Positions 39,201 through 64,000 of a DNA stretch of 64,000 nt are shown piece by piece. The stretch spans positions 20,486,031 through 20,550,030 of the forward strand of contig NC_060106.1 of the NCBI RefSeq assembly GCF_021155765.1. Direction: 5' to 3'. The notes below the pieces were generated by a model. It was not told the DNA's origin, did no database searches, and was given only the letters and a program-made list of their open reading frames with translations. The translations under genes were made by a program, and so were the position numbers. This DNA is from Diprion similis. Taxonomy: Eukaryota > Arthropoda > Insecta > Hymenoptera > Diprionidae. Position 1 is the stretch's first letter. Every line of letters begins with the position of its first letter.

Positions 39201-42200
39201 AGCTATACTTGAACACCAACAAATCCTAAGTAATTTCCAAGTGATTTCCAAACGAAGAGCCCCTCCGAAAAAACGAAACCACCAACTAAATCATTCATGG
39301 CCTGTTTTCCGAAGGATCGGACATTGGTCGGTGCGATGATGAACTACTGCGAGAGCATGAGGATCAGAAACCCCGTTATTCTTACTGGGTGTGCCGACTA
39401 CCTGGGAAAAAATGCCAGGAGTCTTCCGGCAGGAACGATCGTGTCGATTTTCGTGCCATTCGGTAGCCTCTACTTCCGGCCTCCAGAGCTGATATCCAAC
39501 CGATTTTGGAAGTCTTTGGAGGACGCGGTGGCCAATAAGTTTCTTCAACTGAAGCCGAACGATGCGTTGGACGTTTTGCTGGCCTTTGTCCACCTGGAAC
39601 GATGCCCGGTTAAGTTCGTCGAAAAGGTCTTCAGGGCCGGTTTTCTCGATCGGCTTTTCCACAGACGGAACCTTCGCTCGCTCGACGCTTCCAAGACGAA
39701 ACTGAGGCTCTTCGACGCCGCCATGACACTCGAATGCCCGCAATACGCGGGCCCGATGATCCCGAGGGGCGAGAGGCCCGGAAACCCAGTCTGCCAGGAC
39801 GCGAGGCTCAAGCGAATCGTCAACCGGTTTCATCCTCATCTCGTCAAGCTTGCGGGCCGCCATTACACCGTCAGCAAGACCATTTTCCTGGGCCAGCTGC
39901 CCAGCATCGAGTTCTACGCGATCGACGCCCTCATTTATCCAAAATCCGGTCCTTTTCCGAGCCAGGTTTTCAGCTTGGAAAAACGGCACCGAAACCTCAG
40001 CACCGCCGTTCTTGTTCATCTACCCGAACATTTTTGCCGGAACAGTCCGCAGCTTATGGGACCTCAAGTCACGAGGAAAAGGCACTTCCGGAAACTTGGT
40101 CTCCGCGTTATGTCACTCGATTTTCACACTCTCGAGAAAATTGTTAACGATCCACTCGCTGTCGCTCGATACCTCGAGGAAAGATTGCTTGCCGCTGAAG
40201 AGGGAATGTAGAAACCTGGTACTGCGTCAATTTGCTTGTAACTGATATCCTGAGCTTAATTCAGTCGACGCAAGTGTTTTGATAGTTTCTCTCTGAAGAT
40301 TTCCATCAACAGCTCCAACGCTGTTGCACGTCGCTAGTCCGAATAAGTACGAAAAAATTGTTCAACCTTCAGAAAACTCGGTTCCGGTGTTCTGTTTGAG
40401 ATTTTTTTAATTCTAATGTGAATTCGCGATTAGGGATCGAAAAAATTCTAAAGTCACCATGTCTGATCACTTTTTAACTCCAATTTCAGCAAAAATGACT
40501 GGCAAATAATTTTTCCGTAACTTGACCAGCAGAGAAAAGTATCGATGTTTTATTTTCTGTTTCAATAAAATGGAGAGCGTTTCATTGGGTAAATTTCTTT
40601 TTCTGCAAGGATAGCCGAGTGATCAAGTCACCGAGGGAGATCGAGGTCTTGAGATACGTAATAAAAGTCAGCTCCGATGCCCATCGTGCAGTGATGCGAG
40701 CTGTCCGACCGGGTCTCGCCGAATTTCAAGCGGAAGCTGCCTTTTTGCACCATGCTTACTCCGTAGGTGGATGTCGCCATGTTTCTTACACTTGCATTTG
40801 TGGATCTGGCCACAACGCCTCTATCCTTCACTACGGACATGCCGGTGCACCGAACAACAGGGTCCTCAAGGACGGAGATATGTGGTGAGCAATGCAGACT
40901 CTGCGTCATAGATCTCAGATCTTTGCGCTCTTATTCCTGTAATTTTATTCCCCGTAAAATGTACAATCCTAAAATCGTCACCTTGTGATTGTCAATAGAC
41001 TGTGAGTCAGGGTCTTGGATGTCATTTAAGATTATTATTCTTGTGGGGTTTATTTTCGGAAAGCTACAGATTTCTCCTGCCAGAGTTATCTCAATAACAG
41101 TGCAAAATTCACAATTTCATAACTGTGTTAAAAACTTGGGGACAAAAAGCGCTGTATAATCATCGGCATAAAATCAATTTTTCACGTAGGTATGTTGACA
41201 TTTATTTGATGAGCAAAAAGAAAAAATCCGTAAACCGGAAATCAAACGACAGATCCGTTCTTAATTCGTGATTAGATTTTCTTACTCGCAAGTCGAAGGT
41301 CGATGTTTTTCGTTAACCCGTCAAGTGTTTTTTTTACATTCGCCATGCGAACGGTATAATACCTACCACCAGTATGTAAAATATTTTTCAAGACAAAACG
41401 GGGTCTTGTGGATTGTGACGAAAATATACATGAATTATGCATAATACGTGTATAATACATTGAAGTTCGAAATTCCTTGCTTGGAATTAGATTTCGGGAT
41501 ATAAAAAGTAGTTGCTATCGCCGGCTATGCATGTAATAATATATACTCTCGATCTATTGTGGATTCGATCAAAAGACCAGACACGCGTGTCCTCCTCTGA
41601 GAGGCTTTAGTCCGCAACGTGGAATTCCACGGTTACGTGACGAAATGAAAAAGTCTGATTTTCGATATCTTCCTCCCGGCTTGGTAATTAAGCGTATCAT
41701 AATACGTACCACCTTTGCAATGAATCGGCTAATTACTGAGAGAGTGAATCATCCAGGTGCATGAACCTCGTGATCTCTTGCGCAAGGTTGAAAACTCTTG
41801 GCCGGTGTGTAAATTAATCTGCGTTAATACTTTGCATTTAATGGATGAAAACATGATGCAAGTGTTACATGTTCATTGTACGATTTCAACTTCCATTATC
41901 GATTCACATTCTGGAAAGAACCACGCCGAGTTTTATCGAAATCCGGGTTGGTCCTAATCTCTCTTTACTTTCGGACGTCATCAAGTCTATAATAATGCGT
42001 GTATTAACGCCGACCTTGGTTTTTCCCGAGAAACAATTTATTTTATCAAAATATTACGTTATACCATAAACTACGTGTAATAATTATCTTCGGACTTACG
42101 ACGAACTTTCAATTACACATTATGAAAGAAATTCAAACGCGCAAGCGCTGCCTATTCTCCACACTCATTTCATACGTCACGATCTCATATGGTCATACGT

Positions 42201-45200
42201 ACAAATTATCTTACATATTCATTCACTTACAATACTCAGCAGGTGTTTTACTGGCGTATTTTTTTCACAAATTCCTCGCACATATTTGCTATCACGCGGG
42301 AGGCCCAGTCTGTCAAGATACTTTGCTTAGTCGGTTTCGTTTTCTTTTTTTTTTTTTTTACTTTTCCTTCACATTCTGGCAATCTCGTCAAAGAGTTGGT
42401 AATCGTTAAGATTATTATACTCATACATGTATGTGTACACTTTATTCATTCAAAATTTAATCGACGCAATTTAACGTCTCTTAGTACCATTCATTTCAGA
42501 GCCTGCAAGTTATACTCGGTAATATTTAATACACGCATAAACAATGAAAAGTAACAGGTGTCGTAATGTAATCATTGTTAATTTGATAGCATCTACATGT
42601 TGCACATGGTGTCAAAAACTTTACATCACGTGTACCAGCAACTGTAATGTATTTTGAAGCTGATGTAAATATGTATATTAATCGTGTACAGGCGTATTGG
42701 TATTATTCATGCAAAGCATTACCACATCTGTACGTTCAAGTTACGACGATTACCGATTATCATTAAAGCCACGCATACAACGATAAACTCGTACCTACCT
42801 ACGTATGTTGGGGAAAAAAAAACGGTGGGAGAAAAAATTGAAATCAGAAATAAAAAGTTGTTAATAAAAATGAAATACAAGAGAAGAAATAAAAAATAGG
42901 CGACGATTTATGTACTTGTCGTGTCAAGGGAATAAATACAGAATTGAAATAATCATAGGAACTGTTTAGAATTTCAAATTTATTTATTACTCAGGTTCTT
43001 GTATATACTCGTAGTATACTTACGTACAATATATGTATGTATAGTACGTTCACGGAGAGGGAGATACGTAAAGTGTTTAGATATAGCAAGAATTTCATGA
43101 AACGAAACACATCCATATAAGGCCCAGCAATCTAACCGCGGATGCCTCGGTGCGTTCTGCAAAACTGAACGCTTGTTATGCATGTACGTATATTATGCAC
43201 GTCGTAACCTCTTTCATCACTCGTAAATAATTGAATATACAATGTTATACACCGTGTTTTAAAATGGTCTTATTCTCTGGGGAAACGTCGGGTCGTAGAA
43301 ATAATGAGAACGGAATTGAAAATGCTTCGGGTGTTCGTATAGTCTGGCTGAAAAAAGTCGCGATACTCAAGTCACGAAGTAAATCAGGTTGGGTTGTGAA
43401 ACTGTAGAAATTACTTGAGTTGGATGTGCCGAAAACTGTGCAACGTTCAAATAATGAGAATAAGAATTCCAAAAACCGAGAACTTGAAGTGAGGCATGAA
43501 TTTCACTGACACCAAAGCATATCGTTCAACTTGTTTCCTTCGCAAATGAATTCTCTCTAAATCAAAATCATCATACTTTATTCAAAACGAAAAGAGATCT
43601 CAGGTTATTCGAAGAGGCTTCAATTACGAAGAAAAAAAGTCTCAGAATTTCACTGAATCTCATCGAAAGAAATTCTTCTGGTATTAAAAAAATGGCACAA
43701 TAACGGGAATTCTTCCACTTTCAGGATAACTGCTGAATATTTTTTGACGAAGCTGCCGGTTTCTCTATTTTTTATTATTTTATATTTTGGATCCATTCCA
43801 GCTGCATCTCTGATCCTTTTTTATATCATAATTTTCATTTCCTATCGTCTGAGCATTTCTGTCTGTACTTTTTCACACGTCATATTATCATACTCTGCGG
43901 TATTATAGTATTTCGGTAATCACGCGTTGCGTTGAAATTGTCGTTCCTTCTTTCCTGTTTCCATCTGTGCATCAACGTAATACAGACAATTACTCTCGGG
44001 GGTTAAATACTTGAGAAACGGACGTGGAACCGCATGCAAAGAAATTGTCAAGCTGCATAAACAAACCGCAGGAATTGCATTGGCAGTTACCAAAGTACTT
44101 GGAGTCTTGTGCTCCTTACTACTGTCCCTGCATGTTGGCTTGCTGCTCACTAAAGCATCGTCACTTTGTCACCAATGTCTGATCAACTTTCATACCCAGT
44201 AGCAGGACGTGACTTTATTTTAACTCTTCAAGTACCATCCGAACAGATTTGTACCCACCAGAATCGTAGTTGCCAGAAGTCTCAAGCAATTGGAAGCACG
44301 TCGATTAGCCCCCTTTTCAAATCAGCTCCTAATTGGTCTCCACGTTTTCGTCTTCAGCTTGTTCGACATGGGCGCAAACTACTGCGGCTACGCAGCCGAC
44401 ATAACCTGCAGTTATCCGGCCAACGGCAAGTTCACCGAGGACCAAAAGATGGTCTACAACGCGGTCCTCGATGCCCGGACCGCCGTCATGAACGCGGCGA
44501 AGCCTGGAGTGTCCTGGTCGAAAATGCACCTTCTGGCGAACAGAGTGATGCTGGGAAGTCTCGTCAAGGGAGGACTACTCGTCGGCGACGTTGACCAGAT
44601 GATTCTAGCCGGTCTCGGCGAGGTTTTCCAGCCCCATGGTCTCGGGCACTTGCTGGGTCTCGACGTCCACGACGTCGGCGGATACCTGCCGGGTCATCCC
44701 GGTCGTTCGAACGAACCTGGACTCCGGAAGCTGCGGACCGCCAGGACCCTGAAGGCTGGAATGGTGCTGACCATCGAGCCAGGGTGCTACTTCATTAACT
44801 GCGTAAGCATGGACCACCTTACGTGCACCGGTTTCGAAATCGCGCTGAACACGAAGCTGCTTTTAAAAATTGATTTGAGAATAACTGAAAAAATGAGAAT
44901 GAGAGGATGGAGAAACATCTCGGAATGTTTTCCGTAAGACCGTTCGTATCAACTTAAAAATGAGCATTTGGCTCTCGACCGATTCCCAAGGTTGTTCTTG
45001 TAGTATTAAAAAATGCCGGATTCAATCGTTACGTTTACTCTTATTCAATTACCTCGTAGGCCAAGCCTCTTTTCATCCGCGAAACGAATGGCAAAAATGG
45101 AAGTTGGTGTAAACAGATTCGTGTTCAGCATGCGGTAAAGACAGCGTTGTGGCATTGGTCTTATATTCGGAGTCTGTGGGTGTGTGATTAATGCTCGCAT

Positions 45201-45633
45201 GGTAAAATCGTCTGCATAGAAACTGGATGAAGCATTGGCTAACGGGGATCAAGCCAAGTACATCGTGAGAGAAGAATTGGAGCGTTTCCGAGGCTGGGGA
45301 GGCGTGCGTATCGAGGACGACGTCCTCATTACAGAGACGGGAGTGGAGAACATGACTGATGTGCCCAGGACGTGAGTTCGCCTGATATTACCATAAACCG
45401 AGACCATCGCTATCATTGCAATATTATGCATCTTTACGAGCTTTATAATGTCGCGATTCCGCGATTATGCTCGGATGCATGCCGCACGCTTATCATCTCG
45501 TAGCTATGCGACTTGGAGGTTTCTCAACTCAACTGTTTATTTCAATTTTCACAGCACCGAGGAGATCGAGGCCTGGATGAGTGTCGGCAGAAATTCCAAA
45601 TTACCTCAAGAGTGCAAGTTCTCCGACGCGTAG
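30298..45633 (+). CDS. PEPD: prolidase (Xaa-Pro dipeptidase), nine exons
   Basis: Cytosolic di-manganese metallopeptidase (M24 family) that splits dipeptides with C-terminal proline or hydroxyproline, used in collagen and protein turnover. The join is 30298-30317, 34841-35039, 36545-36784, 36941-37002, 37089-37133, 40615-40884, 44358-44802, 45220-45371 and 45555-45633. It totals 1512 nt, giving 503 aa; human PEPD has 493. The N-terminal creatinase-like domain has LKVPMSLF and VVLQGG. The catalytic pita-bread domain has metal ligands D282 and D293 (FDMG...AADITC), H376 ([16 protein letters not shown]), E419 (LTIEPG) and E459 (GGVRIEDD), spaced as in the human enzyme. The first exon holds only 20 coding bases. 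Intron 2 has a GC donor. Intron 5 (3.5 kb) contains a FASTKD gene. Nothing is missing, so the enzyme should be active. The Drosophila counterpart is Dip-C. Confidence 0.97.
30318..34840 (+). other. PEPD: PEPD intron 1
   Basis: A 4.5 kb AT-rich intron with donor GTACGT and acceptor CCTCTCAG after a T-run. I see no gene inside. It contains a (TA)n run at 32622-32645. Confidence 0.8.
35040..36544 (+). other. PEPD: GC-AG intron in PEPD
   Basis: The donor is CAG|GCAAGC, the acceptor GTGCAG. The join gives FRQ-ESYFQW, matching the conserved prolidase FRQESFF segment. The nearby GTGAGC at 35055 would break the phase. Confidence 0.85.
37672..40211 (+). CDS. FASTKD-family mitochondrial RNA-binding protein, nested in PEPD intron 5
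   Basis: FASTK-domain proteins act in mitochondria on RNA stability, processing and translation. Two open blocks share one strand: 37672-38919 and 39234-40211 (first ATG 39297). The first starts with an arginine-rich, acid-poor stretch ([17 protein letters not shown]) typical of a mitochondrial presequence, followed by helical leucine-rich repeats. The second continues the helical repeats and ends with a RAP domain ([18 protein letters not shown], then RKRHFRKLG), the usual C-terminus. Together they give about 690-700 aa, the family size, so I read one gene with an intron of about 0.4-0.5 kb. The likely donor is GAG|GTGCAG at 38836, with an acceptor before 39258 or 39315, all phase 0. Neither end is strong; alternatives are a frame-breaking mutation or two genes. 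The exact paralogue is unknown. Confidence 0.82.
39070..39256. repeat. GGAAATCA-type direct and inverted repeats in the FASTKD gap
   Basis: The segments 39091-39113 and 39184-39206 are 22/23 identical (start GAAATCAGTG, end TTTCAAGCTAT). Further GGAAATCA copies lie between and before them, and the reverse-complement form (TTTCCAAGTGATTTCCAA) at about 39234-39251. The segment could fold into a hairpin. Confidence 0.8.
40564..40569 (+). terminator. candidate FASTKD poly(A) signal
   Basis: AATAAA about 350 bp after the FASTKD stop and only about 45 bp before the PEPD exon 6 acceptor (40615). Confidence 0.5.
40885..44357 (+). other. PEPD: PEPD intron 6
   Basis: A 3.5 kb AT-rich intron, donor GTGAGC and acceptor CGTCTTCAG. 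No supported gene. The open frames near 44.0-44.4 kb are read-through into exon 7 or short hydrophobic runs without a domain. Confidence 0.75.
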
Positions 45634-45896
45634 GTCATCAAAATTCGATCAAATATAAGCATCTGTGACGTGCTTCGCGGCTAGGACGCGAATACAAATG
45701 TCGAGGTGTCTGCTGCTCTTGGAGGATCCATAAACTCTGTGCACGTTCGGTGGTGCTCTTTATTCACTCAATAATAATCAACTCTTATTCGGTCCAAAGG
45801 CTGCGCGGCCAATTCTAATTCTTGTTTATTAATCTTTGAACAGAGTTTCAGCAGGCAGTGATATCTACTGGAATTACGCAAAACGAGTTTTAGGAT

Positions 45897-45902
45897 AATA
45901 AA
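45897..45902 (+). terminator. PEPD: candidate PEPD poly(A) signal
   Basis: AATAAA 264 bp after the PEPD stop. A second AATAAA at 46201-46206 is an alternative. Confidence 0.5.
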
Positions 45903-46209
45903 AATAGAATTGATTTATAAATTTGCAGATTACAACTCTCCGAGACGTCCGATAATTTTTATTTCTCTCTTTTTGGTTTCGAAACTTTTTTCCCGAATGT
46001 ATTGACGCTTGAATACTATCGCGTCTTGATTATTTTTTGTTTGTACCTCGGGTGATTTAAAATTTTTTTTATCCTCATGATAAATGCCTTTTCTCTATGT
46101 TACATATTATAAGCAAGATTATCCGATGATGGTTGAAAATATTCTAGACCAGCTGACACTCCGTGGATTAAATTGCACAGATACATAATGGTGTTGATTG
46201 AATAAAATT

Positions 46210-48399
46210 AACATTCATTATCCTACATTATATATTTTGTATACCTATACTATTGAATATGTAAATTGGAACATGTTTGATATTATACCACATATGTATG
46301 AATTAAAATTTGTGATAATGTATAACGTGGCTGTATATGTATAGGTTTGATAATAATATTGTACTCATTGTCAGAATATAATATAAAATTCTAACGAGAA
46401 CGAATTATTAGCGTATATCAAATATAAACACCGCAATTCACCAAACGGCAGACAGTTGACTTCAATGACGTATGCTTATTATTCTTTGGAAATAAACGCC
46501 TTTGGCGTGAGGAACGATTTGCTAATTCTTTCGTTCCATTTAGTACCACATTTTTTTTCTTTTTCGTAACATTTTAGGCACTTCAGGTTCAGACTGCGGT
46601 ATTAAATGACCACGAGTATAGCATGGGGGCCGTTATTGCATAGCAGGAAGTGAACGCAACCGCAGTTGACGTAAATCACCGTGGCAGTTCGTATCTCTAC
46701 CTACCGAGTGCTCGGTTTGATTTAAACTTTCGAAGGTTCAAGATATTCAGATTCCGGTTGTTGAACTAAAAAGAAACTGGACAAAGGGGCACATTATTGA
46801 TCGGGTTCATTCGGGTTCTCTTTTTATTTAATTTTTTTAATCTCGCTACTATTTTATATCCCCGTTTACTCACAATTTTTGCCTCATTATACTCACAAAG
46901 TGCTGAAATAATATATTGTGTTACGAGTGCGGAAAGTGGAGGATTCCCGACGAGTATGAAATATGCTGCATAAACACAAGCTGTTTTTCCAACATAACCT
47001 AAACGCGCAAACTTCAGGTTGAACTCGACCCAATGGCTGACGGGGTGCGTAAAATTAAGTTACCGGAGAGTGCGCATGCGCTAATATAGCCCTAGTGTGT
47101 AAAATTGAGAATTTCAGATAAGCGCATGCGTCAGTGTCGTTTTAGCGTACTCTTCAGAAATGGCGGACCTCATGCCCGCCCTTCAAAATTAAAAAATAGA
47201 GCTTTCCAAGTGTTTGTTAAAAATATAAATTCCTCCGCGTTATTTAATCGCCAGATTTCATACAGCTTGAAATGAAACCGTGGCCTGTCGATTACACTTT
47301 ATTCGACACTTCATAATGTTACCATTAAACGTATGTATGTTTGTATTACGTTTTCATTATGCGTATGGAACCGTGTAACTTAGAGAGCTAAAATTAAAGC
47401 TATCTGTCGGTGCTATCAATCACGTATATGAACGGATGTTCTCGCGTTTCCGACACGTATGTACATGCTACGCCTTCTCAATTTCATCGTCAGAATTTTA
47501 GATAGATAAAAATATTCTATTTTCAGTTTACATCACGCCGGATTTATTTTGTGATAATCCCATTCGGCGGAAATGAAAATTGTTTTAATATGGGATTTTG
47601 TCTAGAAATTTATGACAACTCTGAGAGGAAAAAAAAAACAGCGAAACGTCGAAATATTTATACGAAAATCAAGAAAAGTCTATCTTTCAAATATTTGATT
47701 TTATTATCGAGATTTTTTACAAATATTAGCTGAAAAAAAATTCTGTATCCATTTTTTTTTTATATAACTGTGAATGAGAAATTTTTCCACAGATACAATC
47801 GGTTAAATTTTGTGAACGTTTCACATCGAGATTCCGATAAGTCTATAATAAATGAATGACGCGCAGTGATACGGAAATAAATTTTCGTCGATTCTCCGAC
47901 GAAGAATCTGGGCAGATTTGAAAAAGTTTTTCTTTGCTCGAGATTGAGCCCTGGTGTTCAAAGATGCCTGTGAGGGGTAGGAGAAAACGTTATCACAACG
48001 AGGAGGTCGAACCCGGGCTTCAAAACCGGCGACACCTTGTATAAGCGGCGTGTACAGACGGCATAATGGTCTCTCTACAACGAATCGACACACCTACACC
48101 GAAGTAAATGAATACAGACACGAGTATAAGCACGGTGTGACGTTAGGCGCGTTATCGGTTGCGCTACGAAGGTTTGCGCAGTTGGGTTTCAGGCGTCGGC
48201 GCGGCCTGATCATCATCCCACTTCGCAGCTGCGCGTTGAGCCAAAAGATGAGAGCATAGGCTGATTTTCACTTGGGCGATATTTGTTGCAGCAACATTGA
48301 GATAAGCTCGTGTGAAGCAAAACAGCAGCACCAGCATCATCATCAGCAGCAGCGGCAGCAGCGTCACTGAAAGCGCGATATACAACGACGCTCTAATTA

Positions 48400-48400
<1 letters not shown>
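46210..48400. other. PEPD-CMIP intergenic region
   Basis: Mostly AT-rich with no supported coding sequence. It contains the promoter-like NRF1/YY1 element cluster at about 47.1 kb. A CAG/CAT-rich stretch at about 48319-48366 marks the approach to the CMIP leader. Confidence 0.45.
47072..47168. promoter_or_regulatory. two NRF1-type palindromes plus a YY1-type motif
   Basis: GCGCATGCGC at 47072-47081 and GCGCATGCG at 47122-47130 are near-perfect NRF1 (insect Ewg) sites about 50 bp apart. AAATGGCGGAC at about 47158-47168 matches the YY1/Pho core seen at transcription starts. The only frame starting there is ten codons long. The transcript served is unknown: a CMIP leader exon, an antisense RNA or an unannotated gene. 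Confidence 0.5.
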
Positions 48401-63542
<15,142 letters not shown>

Positions 63543-64000
63543 GTATGTAGTGGACCATTTTTTTTAGTAGTTATAAATATTAAGCCATTTTTTGCGCAAG
63601 GAGATAAGATCCGGCGTCTGCCCATCCCGGTTCGGCTCGTTGTCTGATCGATAAGCGAGACTACCGGTACTTGGATAATTCGTTGTTTCAAGATAACGGA
63701 TAAAGTATGGCGCGCATATTAGCATCCAAAGCGTTGTAGGTATGTACACACGTGTGTAATATGCGGGAGTGATAACGGGGCAATAATAATAACAACGGAA
63801 ACTGATGATAATGGCTCGTTAATCAATCCTCAATCATTGATAAGACCGCCGACTGCAGCAGCCTGCAGATATATTGCAACGCGAATATTATACGAACGTC
63901 GACGATTCATCATTCGACGTATGTGTTAAAATGGAAAGGAAAAAAAAAAAATTTCCAAGTGTGGGACCGTCTCTTTCTAAAGCCGCAATGATGTCGATAA
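63543..64000 (+). other. CMIP: start of next CMIP intron
   Basis: Follows donor GTATGT and runs to the window edge. No further exon is recognised. Confidence 0.6.

Noticed and set aside
39291-40019. Minus-strand 242-codon frame
   Set aside because: Shadow of the FASTKD C-terminal exon; the plus frame has a RAP domain while this frame has none.
44166-44594. Plus-strand 142-codon frame
   Set aside because: Out-of-frame shadow over PEPD exon 7, where the true frame has the metal-binding aspartates.

Overview
The window looks like nuclear DNA from an insect, most likely a hymenopteran, possibly a sawfly-like lineage. This rests on GT-AG introns that are mostly short, AATAAA poly(A) signals, abundant microsatellites, AT-rich intergenic DNA with GC-rich promoter islands, and proteins closest to insect or animal families (an insect charlatan; HAUS3, prolidase, FASTKD, CMIP and FRAT/GBP). 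I see no bacterial genes, CRISPR array, tRNA, rRNA or intact transposon. Every gene recognised is on the + strand. The exon joins were made by hand, and in each multi-exon gene except FASTKD the phases close exactly.

Layout. Bases 1-8.7 kb hold no convincing coding sequence: GC-rich promoter-like islands, simple repeats (including a roughly 190 bp GGA tract near 6.0 kb) and possibly the leader of the next gene. Bases 8874-12822 encode a seven-exon zinc-finger repressor, charlatan (chn). Bases 15485-18783 encode HAUS3, an augmin subunit, in nine exons, 601 aa. Bases 22504-23088 are an intronless CDS whose protein carries the GSK3-binding helix of FRAT/GBP, preceded by a microsatellite-rich leader and followed by a very AT-rich, probably long 3' UTR. 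Bases 30298-45633 encode prolidase (PEPD) in nine exons, 503 aa, with all five metal ligands. Its fifth intron contains a whole FASTKD-family mitochondrial RNA-binding gene (37672-40211) on the same strand. Bases 50274-63542 are the 5' part of CMIP (PH-domain adaptor with C-terminal leucine-rich repeats); the gene runs off the right edge before the repeats.

The genes do not form a pathway: transcriptional repression, spindle assembly, Wnt/GSK3 regulation, dipeptide hydrolysis, mitochondrial RNA handling and signalling adaptor functions are simply neighbours. The most interesting items are the FRAT/GBP homologue (classically described as missing from Drosophila), the nested FASTKD gene whose poly(A) signal lies about 45 bp before a PEPD splice acceptor, two GC-AG introns, an apparently orphan NRF1/YY1-type promoter near 47.1 kb, and a cluster of three perfect CRE palindromes in the large CMIP intron. 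I found no previously undescribed multi-gene system.
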